28,824 nucleotides of DNA, taken from assembly GCA_964519885.1 (NCBI GenBank), contig CAZFLX010000027.1, forward strand, positions 1 to 28,824. The letters run 5' to 3'. The notes below the pieces were generated by a model that saw only the letters and a list, made by a program, of their open reading frames with translations, searched no databases and was not told the origin of the DNA. Shown piece after piece: positions 1 through 6,587 of the stretch; positions within the stretch are counted from its first letter, which is position 1; each line of letters opens with the position of its first letter. The position numbers and the translations under genes were made by a program. The DNA is from GCA-002282575 sp964519885 (GTDB lineage Bacteria; Pseudomonadota; Gammaproteobacteria; Thiomicrospirales; Thiomicrospiraceae).

Positions 1-388
1 TCAAGCGCTCTACCGTCCATAACAAAGGCACTAACTGAGACAAAATCGCGGTTTGATAACCCGACCCTGTACCAATCTCTAACACCCGTTTGGGCTGATG
101 TCCATTCAGCAAGGCTTGCGTCATCATCGCCACCACACTCGGTTGAGAGATGGTTTGACCAAAGCCAATCGGTAAAGCAGTATCCTCATAAGCACGTGAT
201 GCTAAGGCTTCATCAACAAACACATGGCGTGGTGTTGCACGCATGGCTTGAATCACGCGGGTATCAGTTAATCCCGTCTGCAGCAACGACTGCACCATAC
301 GATCGCGCTGACGTTGAGAGGTTAATCCAATGCCCTGTACTTGTTCAAATACCGAGTTAGGATAGCTAACGGGTGGCAATGCCATCAT
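1..388 (-). CDS. pcm: Protein-L-isoaspartate O-methyltransferase, C-terminus outside the window
   Basis: Repair methyltransferase that uses S-adenosylmethionine to methylate L-isoaspartyl residues in damaged proteins. Translating the minus strand from 388 gives about 129 residues, beginning MMALPPVSYPNSVFEQ. They include RHVFVDEALASRAYED, the substrate-side motif PIGFGQTISQPSVVAMMT, and the SAM-binding loop VLEIGTGSGYQTAILSQL near residues 103-120. These are the standard Pcm signatures. The reading frame is open to base 1, so roughly the last 40% lies beyond the window. The start ATG at 388 overlaps the surE stop as ATGA, which implies translational coupling. A second ATG follows directly at 385. 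The surE-pcm pair is common in Gammaproteobacteria and is often followed by nlpD and rpoS, which cannot be seen here. Confidence 0.95.
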   Translation of the reverse strand, partial: MMALPPVSYPNSVFEQVQGIGLTSQRQRDRMVQSLLQTGLTDTRVIQAMRATPRHVFVDEALASRAYEDTALPIGFGQTISQPSVVAMMTQALLNGHQPKRVLEIGTGSGYQTAILSQLVPLLWTVERL

Positions 389-1143
389 GATGCCGCGTTT
401 AACCAGCTGCGAATTTCGGTTTGTTGGCGATAATGAGTTAAGTCCACCGAGAGCGGCGTAATGGCAACTCGTTTATGCTCAACCGCAAAAAAATCTGTCC
501 CATCACCCGCATCTGCCCCAGCACCCGCAGGACCGACCCAATAAATTTCTTTACCGCGAGGGTCTTTCATTTTAATCATCGGCTCGGCTTTATGACGCAA
601 CCCCAAGCGCGTAACTTCACGTCCTGCCAGTTGATCGTAAGGCACATCGGGAATATTCACGTTTAACAAGGTATCTTTGGGCAAAGGGCAATCACCTAAG
701 CGAACCAACAATTCCAATATCACTTGCGCAGCGGTATCATAATGAGTATGACCATTAAGTGAAACAGCAATCGCGGGCAAACCCATAAAGCGCCCTTCCA
801 TCGCTGCCGCTACCGTACCCGAATAAAGCACGTCATCGCCCATATTGGCGCCTTCATTAATACCAGAAATAACCAAATCAACAGGGGTATCAATAAAACC
901 AGTCAAGGCTAAATGCACACAATCGGCGGGTGTGCCGGTAACAAAGAAAATGTCATCTTCGACCTGATCTTTATAAACACGCAAGGGCTCTTGAATGGTG
1001 AGCGAATTTGATGCTGCAGAACGGTTGCGTTCAGGGGCAACCACCGTCACCTTGGCAACTTCTGGATGTGCTTTCAAATTCGCGTATAATGTACGCAATC
1101 CAGGCGCGAGATAACCATCATCATTGGATAATAAAATATGCAC
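385..1143 (-). CDS. surE: 5'/3'-nucleotidase SurE (survival protein)
   Basis: Metal-dependent nucleoside monophosphate phosphatase of the SurE family, linked in other bacteria to stationary-phase survival. The N-terminus HILLSNDDGYLAPG carries the metal-binding Asp-Asp pair. PERNRSAASNSLT and VISGINEGANMGDDVLYSGT supply further conserved Asn and Ser residues of the active site. The open frame extends to a TTG at 1146. I prefer the GTG at 1143, which gives 252 residues: an AGGA at 1151-1154 lies 7 nt upstream of GTG but only 4 nt from the TTG, and family members usually begin M-x-ILLSNDDG. A TATAAT on this strand at 1181-1186 places a likely transcript start about 30 nt upstream. The gene is divergent from the Smr gene and overlaps pcm downstream by 4 nt. 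Confidence 0.96.
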   Translation of the reverse strand: MHILLSNDDGYLAPGLRTLYANLKAHPEVAKVTVVAPERNRSAASNSLTIQEPLRVYKDQVEDDIFFVTGTPADCVHLALTGFIDTPVDLVISGINEGANMGDDVLYSGTVAAAMEGRFMGLPAIAVSLNGHTHYDTAAQVILELLVRLGDCPLPKDTLLNVNIPDVPYDQLAGREVTRLGLRHKAEPMIKMKDPRGKEIYWVGPAGAGADAGDGTDFFAVEHKRVAITPLSVDLTHYRQQTEIRSWLNAAS

Positions 1144-1150
1144 CAAACGT

Positions 1151-1154
1151 TCCT
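1151..1154 (-). promoter_or_regulatory. Shine-Dalgarno that decides the surE start
   Basis: AGGA on the minus strand lies 7 nt before the GTG at 1143 and only 4 nt before the in-frame TTG at 1146. The spacing supports GTG as the start. Confidence 0.6.
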
Positions 1155-1180
1155 AAATCATCAAATCTTGTAAAACGAAT

Positions 1181-1186
1181 ATTATA
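1181..1186 (-). promoter_or_regulatory. Putative -10 box of the surE promoter
   Basis: A perfect TATAAT on the minus strand lies 37 nt upstream of the surE GTG, in the 52-bp gap between the divergent surE and Smr genes. No good -35 is seen at 16-18 bp spacing, where the sequence would run into the Smr coding region, so this rests on the -10 alone. Confidence 0.45.
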
Positions 1187-1195
1187 CCTAAGCCC

Positions 1196-1762
1196 GTGAC
1201 TAAGATTACAGAAGAAGCCAAACAATTATTTCGTCAGACGATTGGTGAGGTCACTCCCCTCAAAACAACCGAACGCAACCCACGAAATAATCATCATCAA
1301 AGCTTGAAACAACGACTCCGACAGCGACGTCGTGGCTTGCCTGAAACTTGGTTTAGTGAAACCTGCGAAGCTCACACGGTTAATGGGTTGGCGCGGTCAG
1401 AAACACCGTTAATTTTTCAGCGTTGTGCTATTCCCAGCAAGCAGTTGAATGCCTTAAAAAAAGGCAATTTTTCGACGCGTTGTATCATCGATTTACATGG
1501 TTTGACGGAAGCGCAAGCAGAAGAAACCATGAAACATACCTTGCAACGTTGTCACCATCGTACCGATCGTTACTTGTTAGTGGTTCATGGTAAAGGGCTA
1601 AGCAACTCAAGCGAACATCCTGTGCTGAAGAACTGGCTGAACTGGTGGTTACGCAATCAAAGCAGGGTACTGGCCTTTCATACCGCTCAACTGGCCGATG
1701 GAGGCAGTGGTGCACTCTATGTGCTCATCGCCCCTGCCGATTATCACCTCAACAAACCCTAA
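1196..1762 (+). CDS. Smr domain protein (SmrA/SmrB-like)
   Basis: A 188-residue protein with a basic N-terminal region (residues 1-90; QRLRQRRRG near 39-47) and a C-terminal Smr domain. The domain begins at IIDLHGLTEAQAEE (D99-LHG), continues with VVHGKGLSNSS (H131-GKG), and ends with the GGSGALYVLI segment typical of this family. Smr domains bind or nick nucleic acid; relatives include MutS2 C-termini and the ribosome-collision nuclease SmrB. Which of these activities applies here cannot be read from sequence. The GTG at 1196 is the only reasonable start, but it lacks a clear Shine-Dalgarno. A TATTAT at 1180-1185 lies so close that the mRNA might be almost leaderless; this is speculation. 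It is followed 13 bp later by recJ. Confidence 0.88.
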   Translation: MTKITEEAKQLFRQTIGEVTPLKTTERNPRNNHHQSLKQRLRQRRRGLPETWFSETCEAHTVNGLARSETPLIFQRCAIPSKQLNALKKGNFSTRCIIDLHGLTEAQAEETMKHTLQRCHHRTDRYLLVVHGKGLSNSSEHPVLKNWLNWWLRNQSRVLAFHTAQLADGGSGALYVLIAPADYHLNKP

Positions 1763-1775
1763 GTAAAGTTAAGTT

Positions 1776-3536
1776 ATGAAACTGATCGAACGCCCTGTTA
1801 ATATGGCTGTTAAACAGCACCTAAGTCAACGAATGCCCGCTTGGCTGGCCGATATTATGGCGCGTCGTATGAACTGTCCTAATAACGCTGAAACACTATT
1901 AGAAGCAGGCTTAGCACAATTGCCTAATCCTAAGGGGCTGCCAGACATGGATTTGGCGGTTCATCTGCTCAGCGAGATGATCATTCAACAAAAAAATATT
2001 GTTTGTGTCGTCGATTATGATACTGACGGCATCAGCTCTGGTGCCATTTTGCAAGAAGGACTGAAGGCATTAGGTGCACAAGTTCAAGTCATGGTGACCA
2101 ATCGTCATGAAGATGGCTACGGCTTTTCAATTGGTGCTTGCCAACGCCTGATGCAATTAAATCCGTTGCCCGATTGCTTAATTACCGCCGATTTAGGGTC
2201 GTCTGACGGCAAGCAGTTTGAGCAATTACAACACGAATACAAACAACGCAATCAATCGATTAAGATTATTGTCACCGACCATCACCACATTAGCAGCACA
2301 ACACCACCTAGTACAGTGGATGCCTTCATCAATCCGCATCGTCAAGACAGCGACCACACTTATCGTCACCCTATTTGTGGTGCCATGGTGGCCTGGAATT
2401 TAATTGCCGCTTTGCGTGCCCACTTGCGTCAAGCCAGTCACTTACCGACCTTGCAAAGCCAAGCCAATGATCTTGACGTCAAACAATTACTCGATTTGGT
2501 GGCAATTGCCACGATCGGCGATATGGTTGACTTATCTAATCCCGTCAACCGAAGTGTGGTCAAGGTCGGGCTGGCACGCATGAATCAACGCGTCAGACCG
2601 GCTTGGCAATTATTGAAAGAAGCCTTAGACAGCTCTGCGAATATTGATGAAGAAACCGTTGGCTTTCAAATTTCACCGCGCATTAATGCCTTATCGCGCA
2701 TGGGAGATGATGGACATACCGCCCTAACTTGGCTTACCACAGCACACATGAGTAGCTGTCAGCAAGCCTGGGCAAGCATGAGTCAAAACAACGAAGAACG
2801 TAAAGAAGAGCAAGCCTTGTGTGAAGCACTCGCCATGCAACAAGCTGAACAACAAATTGCTGCACAAAGCTTCATTTTGGTCGCCTATGTTCCTGAAGCC
2901 AGTCATGGCGTGGTTGGTTTAGCGGCTGGACGTTTAGCACAGCGTTTTGGACGACCAGCGATTGTATTTTCTCAATGTGATAAAGGACAGCTCACAGGCT
3001 CAGCTCGCTCCATTGCGGGTTACGACATTCGCGCCCTGCTGGAAGCGGTACAAGATTCCACAGATGCGATTCGTAAATATGGTGGTCATGCCGCAGCGGC
3101 TGGCTTATCGATTGCGCCTGAAAATTTAGACCAACTCAGTTTGGCACTAGAAAATCAAATTCGTTTAGACTTTAACAACCAAATTCCCGAAGCTCAACAC
3201 TTTCATGACGGCCCTTTACCCAGTCAGCTTTTGTCTTTAGAGGGCGTTGCTCAGTTAAAACAGCTATCTCCATTTGGTCAAGGTTTGCCCGCACCCTGTT
3301 TCATGTTGGAAACGCAAATACTTCATCAAACCAACATGGGCAAAGCGGGTCAACATAAGCGCTTAACACTCAGTCATCCCGCTCATCCGCCCATAGAAGC
3401 GGTTTGGTTTAACGCAAACCTGCAAATCAACCTTAATGAAGCACAAAACTATCGTTGCACCCTTCAGGTTTCAATCAATCATTTCCGTGGTCAGGCTAAG
3501 CTGCAGGCCTTAATTCAAAGTTTAACGGTAGCCTAA
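1776..3536 (+). CDS. recJ: Single-strand DNA-specific 5'-3' exonuclease RecJ
   Basis: DHH-family exonuclease that degrades single-stranded DNA 5' to 3' in recombinational, mismatch and base-excision repair. The 586-residue length is normal. The metal-binding motifs are visible: VVDYDTDG (residues 79-85), the signature DHH at 168-170, and the DHHA1 motif KYGGHAAAAG around G436-G-H-A. The C-terminal part, with SPFGQGLPAPCF, matches the RecJ OB-fold region. The start MKLIERPV resembles the usual RecJ N-terminus, although the Shine-Dalgarno is weak. The stop TAA is immediately followed by the ATG of the histidine phosphatase gene, so the two are probably co-transcribed and translationally linked. 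Confidence 0.96.
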   Translation: MKLIERPVNMAVKQHLSQRMPAWLADIMARRMNCPNNAETLLEAGLAQLPNPKGLPDMDLAVHLLSEMIIQQKNIVCVVDYDTDGISSGAILQEGLKALGAQVQVMVTNRHEDGYGFSIGACQRLMQLNPLPDCLITADLGSSDGKQFEQLQHEYKQRNQSIKIIVTDHHHISSTTPPSTVDAFINPHRQDSDHTYRHPICGAMVAWNLIAALRAHLRQASHLPTLQSQANDLDVKQLLDLVAIATIGDMVDLSNPVNRSVVKVGLARMNQRVRPAWQLLKEALDSSANIDEETVGFQISPRINALSRMGDDGHTALTWLTTAHMSSCQQAWASMSQNNEERKEEQALCEALAMQQAEQQIAAQSFILVAYVPEASHGVVGLAAGRLAQRFGRPAIVFSQCDKGQLTGSARSIAGYDIRALLEAVQDSTDAIRKYGGHAAAAGLSIAPENLDQLSLALENQIRLDFNNQIPEAQHFHDGPLPSQLLSLEGVAQLKQLSPFGQGLPAPCFMLETQILHQTNMGKAGQHKRLTLSHPAHPPIEAVWFNANLQINLNEAQNYRCTLQVSINHFRGQAKLQALIQSLTVA

Positions 3537-4118
3537 ATGTCCAAACCCCAATCCATTATCTTGCTCAGACATGGTATGACCGAACATAATCATGGCTTTT
3601 ACGGCAGTACCGATAGTCAACTTACTGATGAAGGCTTTCAAGCAATGGTTAATGCTGTGGCTGAACACGAGTTTGATTACATCATTAGTTCACCCCTACA
3701 GCGCTGCGCCCGCGTGGCAAAACATCTTGCTGCGCAACGCCAATGTTCCTATCTTATTCTCTCGAACTGGCGAGAATATGATTTTGGTAATTGGGAAGCC
3801 ATGCCCATACAACAACTGTGGGATGAACAACCCGAAGCACTGACGCAGTTTTGGCAGAATCCCTATCAATTTTCACCTCCCAATGCAGAAAATTTTTCTC
3901 ATTTTCTACAACGATTGGATCAGGCCAAATCTGAGTTAAACCAACACGCCAATCATAAAAAGTTGCTGGTCATAACCCATGCAGGGGTGATTCGTGGCTT
4001 AAGACTCATTGCGCAACAAACCACCGCCAGCGAATGGTTAACCTATCCAGTAGAACATGCCAGCAAGCATCAACTTTGCGCCAACACCGGCAGAATTGAA
4101 CCATTTTGTACTGCCTAA
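3537..4118 (+). CDS. Histidine phosphatase family protein (CobC/phosphoglycerate mutase-like)
   Basis: A 193-residue branch-1 histidine phosphatase. The catalytic phospho-acceptor is in LLRHGMTEHN (R11, H12). SSPLQRCARVA gives the second Arg (R56), NWREYDFGNWE the acid residue (near E80), and VITHAGVIRG the second His (H148). The FGNWE segment resembles alpha-ribazole phosphatase (CobC/PhpB), but no cobalamin genes are nearby, so the substrate is unknown. The ATG directly abuts the recJ stop with no gap, which suggests it is the last gene of an Smr-recJ-phosphatase transcript. The following parvulin gene has its own promoter. Confidence 0.85.
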   Translation: MSKPQSIILLRHGMTEHNHGFYGSTDSQLTDEGFQAMVNAVAEHEFDYIISSPLQRCARVAKHLAAQRQCSYLILSNWREYDFGNWEAMPIQQLWDEQPEALTQFWQNPYQFSPPNAENFSHFLQRLDQAKSELNQHANHKKLLVITHAGVIRGLRLIAQQTTASEWLTYPVEHASKHQLCANTGRIEPFCTA

Positions 4119-4120
4119 AG

Positions 4121-4149
4121 CTGAACTTAACCCATAAAATAGCTATAAT
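4121..4149 (+). promoter_or_regulatory. Putative sigma-70 promoter of the parvulin gene
   Basis: CTGAAC at 4121-4126 and a perfect TATAAT at 4144-4149 are separated by 17 bp, in the gap just after the phosphatase stop. The predicted transcript would carry a leader of about 30 nt containing the AAGGGA ribosome-binding site. The -35 is only a partial match. Confidence 0.5.
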
Positions 4150-4183
4150 AAGCCTTTATTTGACACCTTAAGGGAAAGACATC

Positions 4184-4468
4184 ATGGCAAAAATGGCAAG
4201 CGCACGTCACATTTTAGTGAACACCGAAGCAGAATGTTTAGCACTCAAAGCGCAAATTGAAGCAGGTGAAGACTTCGCCTTTGTTGCTCAAGAACACTCT
4301 AGCTGTCCTTCTAGTCGTCAAGGTGGTGATTTAGGCTCTTTCCGTCCTGGCATGATGGTACCTGAGTTCGATAAAGTCGTTTTCAGCGCCCCGCTGAATG
4401 TGGTTCAAGGACCTGTTAAAACACAATTTGGTTACCACTTGCTAGAAGTCACATCACGTACGGAATAA
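4184..4468 (+). CDS. ppiC: Small parvulin-type peptidyl-prolyl cis-trans isomerase
   Basis: A stand-alone 94-residue parvulin, about the length of E. coli PpiC (93). It catalyses cis-trans isomerisation of peptidyl-prolyl bonds. Typical motifs are ARHILVNTEAECLAL at the N-terminus, the substrate-groove region FAFVAQEHSSCPSSRQGGDLG, FRPGMMVPEFDKVVF, and the C-terminal QFGYHLLEV with the conserved His. There is no signal peptide, so it should be cytoplasmic. A good AAGGGA ribosome-binding site precedes the ATG at 4184. It has its own promoter and a strong terminator, so it is probably monocistronic, and it is convergent with soxB. Confidence 0.94.
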   Translation: MAKMASARHILVNTEAECLALKAQIEAGEDFAFVAQEHSSCPSSRQGGDLGSFRPGMMVPEFDKVVFSAPLNVVQGPVKTQFGYHLLEVTSRTE

Positions 4469-4491
4469 ATGATTTAATCGTTTATAAATGC

Positions 4492-4523
4492 AAAATAGCC
4501 CCGCGACGCGGGGCTATTTTTTT
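4492..4523 (+). terminator. Rho-independent terminator of the parvulin gene
   Basis: A perfect 13-bp stem (left arm AAAATAGCCCCGC) with a 3-nt GAC loop runs directly into a T tract. It begins about 23 nt after the parvulin stop. The A-rich left arm opposite the T tract means it could also stop minus-strand transcripts from soxB. Confidence 0.92.
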
Positions 4524-4540
4524 ACAGACAACTAGCCATA

Positions 4541-4569
4541 AAAAACCCCACCAAACGGCGGGGCTTTTT
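4541..4569 (-). terminator. Rho-independent terminator of soxB
   Basis: Read on the minus strand, GCCCCGCC pairs with GGTGGGGT around a GTTT loop, with one or two G-T pairs, and is followed by a run of T. It lies about 22 nt downstream of the soxB stop. It can also fold for plus-strand transcripts, because CTTTTT follows the opposite arm. Confidence 0.85.
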
Positions 4570-4591
4570 AGTCATCTTACTGTAAAAAATA

Positions 4592-6466
4592 TTACAGCAA
4601 AGGTGTCGCGTAGTTTTCAACACCTGGGTTGTTTTTAACGCCTTTAAGCGCTGGATGATTCACTTTAGAAAGTTTAATCTCTTTATGCTTACGGATATAA
4701 TCCGCAACCACATCATGCACTAAACGACCTGAGCCAACAGAATCTACCTGCGCCCAACCTGAAACGGTATAAGATTTACCCGGTTCAATTGGTGTATCGT
4801 TATCTAAACGCACATTGCTAATACGCTTGCCTAGCGGCTGCGTTGGATCAATCGTATAAGTCACACCACCCATACGAACCATGTCACCACCTGATTGTAG
4901 GTAAGGATCTTCAACGAACAAATTGTCCGCAATACCTTCCATCGCTTCACGTAGTTGCTCACCGGTCATTTCGGTACGGTAGGTTTCACCATAAGTCATC
5001 GAGGTTTCATCCATCACATTTTCAAAAGTGATGTTGTCGCCCGCCAATACCGAGGTGCCCCAACGCACACCCGCAGAAAGAGCGATTTGTGTGTCATGCT
5101 CTTCACGTAGTGCATTCACGATTACTTGGTCCCAAGTACCCATGAAGTTACCACGACGATAGAGTGTTTCACCTGCCACACCGACCACTTCGCTCAACAA
5201 TGATTCGTAAGTTTTACCTAAACGATCTTTGTTCACCGCATTATCAGGACGACGTCCTTCAATCACTTTATCGTCATACTTAGTTTGACGCATGGTGTTA
5301 ATGTAGGTTTCCATTTCTTTGTCGGCAGGAAGAATGTTCGAGAAGACTGGCAACAGTTTGTATTGAACACCCGCAACCTTACCTGCTTTAATGTCTAAGT
5401 CCATAACGCCAACAAACTTACCGTTAGAGCCACCATTAGTGACTAAAGTGGTACCTGATTTGTTCTTCACTTTAACCGGTACTGGAACGCCATCATGTGT
5501 GTGACCACCGAAGATCGCATCAATACCCGTTACACGACTTGCCAACTTAATGTCAACGTCCATACCGTTATGTGAAATCACAATAACCGCTGCTGGTTTT
5601 TCTTTTTCACGGATATGGTTAACAGTTTTTTGCATTTCTTCTTCATTAACACCAAAGGTTAAATCAGGGAAATTCGCACGTGGGTTAGCATTGGCCATAC
5701 GAGGGAATGCTTGACCGATTACCGCAACTTTGAAGCCACTCACATCTTTAATAGCATAAGGCGCAAAGGCGTGACGCGTGTCTTCACTGTGCAGACCGAT
5801 GCCGCCGTATTTTTTAGTCAACGCAGCGTAATCATCACCCATTAGACTGTCTTCACGAATCAAACAGTTTTGAGCTAACATTTTACCTTTGTATTTGCTT
5901 AGGTTGCGGAAGACTTCTTCTTGCGTGTAAGTAAATTCCCAGTGAGGTGTCATGTAGTCAACACCAAGAATGTTACAAGCTTCGACCATGTCTGCACCGC
6001 GAGTCCATAAAGCCGTTGCAGAACCATGCCAAGTATCACCACCGTCAATCAATAAGGTATTCTGGCGTCCACCTGCTTGTTCACGCAGGCTATCAACAAG
6101 CGTTTTTACGTGAGCAAAACCACCCACTTTACCGTACTGACGTGCAGCATCAGTAAAGTTCAAATAAGTAAAGGCATGCGCTTCGATTGAGTTAGGCTTA
6201 ATTTTTAACTCTTTCAACATTTTTTCGCCAACGACGTGTGGCAATTTACCGAACGCAGCACCCATACCCAAGTTAACGTTAGGCTCACGGAAATAAATTG
6301 GCTTTAATTGCGCGTGAGTGTCGGTGATGTGCATGATACGAACTTGGCCAAAACGTGGCATCTTGTACATATCGGCTTCTTTACCCGCACGAGCCATAGT
6401 TGGTAACATACCAGCTGCTGCAGCCATACCCATGACGTGCAGAAATTCACGGCGATTCATTGCCAT
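4592..6466 (-). CDS. soxB: Thiosulfohydrolase SoxB, Tat-exported
   Basis: Periplasmic dimanganese hydrolase of the Sox pathway that releases sulfate from the thiosulfate-derived sulfone carried on the SoxYZ cysteine. It belongs to the 5'-nucleotidase/metallophosphatase fold. The metal-ligand motifs are ITDTHAQLKP (about D49, H51), LLIDGGDTWHGSATALW (about D144), TPHWEFTY (about H175), VISHNGMDVDI (about H299) and FGGHTHDGVP (about H322, H324). The N-terminus MAMNRREFLHVMGMAAAAG is a twin-arginine signal (RREFL) followed by a hydrophobic stretch and an ARAG cleavage region. The open frame reaches a TTG at 6484, but GAGGAG at 6477-6482 lies over that codon and 10 nt before the ATG at 6466, giving 624 residues. 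No soxXYZA or soxCD gene is in the window, so this copy stands alone with its own promoter and terminator. Confidence 0.97.
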   Translation of the reverse strand: MAMNRREFLHVMGMAAAAGMLPTMARAGKEADMYKMPRFGQVRIMHITDTHAQLKPIYFREPNVNLGMGAAFGKLPHVVGEKMLKELKIKPNSIEAHAFTYLNFTDAARQYGKVGGFAHVKTLVDSLREQAGGRQNTLLIDGGDTWHGSATALWTRGADMVEACNILGVDYMTPHWEFTYTQEEVFRNLSKYKGKMLAQNCLIREDSLMGDDYAALTKKYGGIGLHSEDTRHAFAPYAIKDVSGFKVAVIGQAFPRMANANPRANFPDLTFGVNEEEMQKTVNHIREKEKPAAVIVISHNGMDVDIKLASRVTGIDAIFGGHTHDGVPVPVKVKNKSGTTLVTNGGSNGKFVGVMDLDIKAGKVAGVQYKLLPVFSNILPADKEMETYINTMRQTKYDDKVIEGRRPDNAVNKDRLGKTYESLLSEVVGVAGETLYRRGNFMGTWDQVIVNALREEHDTQIALSAGVRWGTSVLAGDNITFENVMDETSMTYGETYRTEMTGEQLREAMEGIADNLFVEDPYLQSGGDMVRMGGVTYTIDPTQPLGKRISNVRLDNDTPIEPGKSYTVSGWAQVDSVGSGRLVHDVVADYIRKHKEIKLSKVNHPALKGVKNNPGVENYATPLL

Positions 6467-6476
6467 CGTGATGAGT

Positions 6477-6482
6477 CTCCTC
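6477..6482 (-). promoter_or_regulatory. Shine-Dalgarno that decides the soxB start
   Basis: GAGGAG on the minus strand lies 10 nt before the ATG at 6466 (a second ATG is at 6460). It overlaps the TTG at 6484, so that codon cannot be the start. Confidence 0.75.
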
Positions 6483-6510
6483 AAGTTGTCGAAAAAAATA
6501 TTATCGAAAA

Positions 6511-6539
6511 ATGATATGCTTTAGAGACTTAATGTGCAA
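6511..6539 (-). promoter_or_regulatory. Putative sigma-70 promoter of soxB
   Basis: On the minus strand, TTGCAC (6534-6539) and TATCAT (6511-6516) are separated by exactly 17 bp, in the 121-bp gap between purL and soxB. The predicted transcript would have a leader of roughly 40 nt. This supports separate transcription of soxB from purL. Confidence 0.6.
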
Positions 6540-6587
6540 ATTAAAATCCCTTGGGCAATCATTAGTCTTGTTAATTACTAAGAAGGC

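Noticed and set aside
1450..1464. A run of seven A within GCCTT...AAGGC inside the Smr gene, resembling a slippery frameshift site
   Set aside because: The downstream Smr domain is intact in the original frame, so no frameshift is needed, and there is no strong downstream structure.
6535..6550. GG-N10-GC arrangement with TTGCA upstream of soxB that resembles a sigma-54 -24/-12 promoter
   Set aside because: Only the GG and TTGCA match; the rest of the -24 element (GGATT instead of GGCAC) does not. It overlaps the better sigma-70 -35 box, and a match this short is expected by chance.
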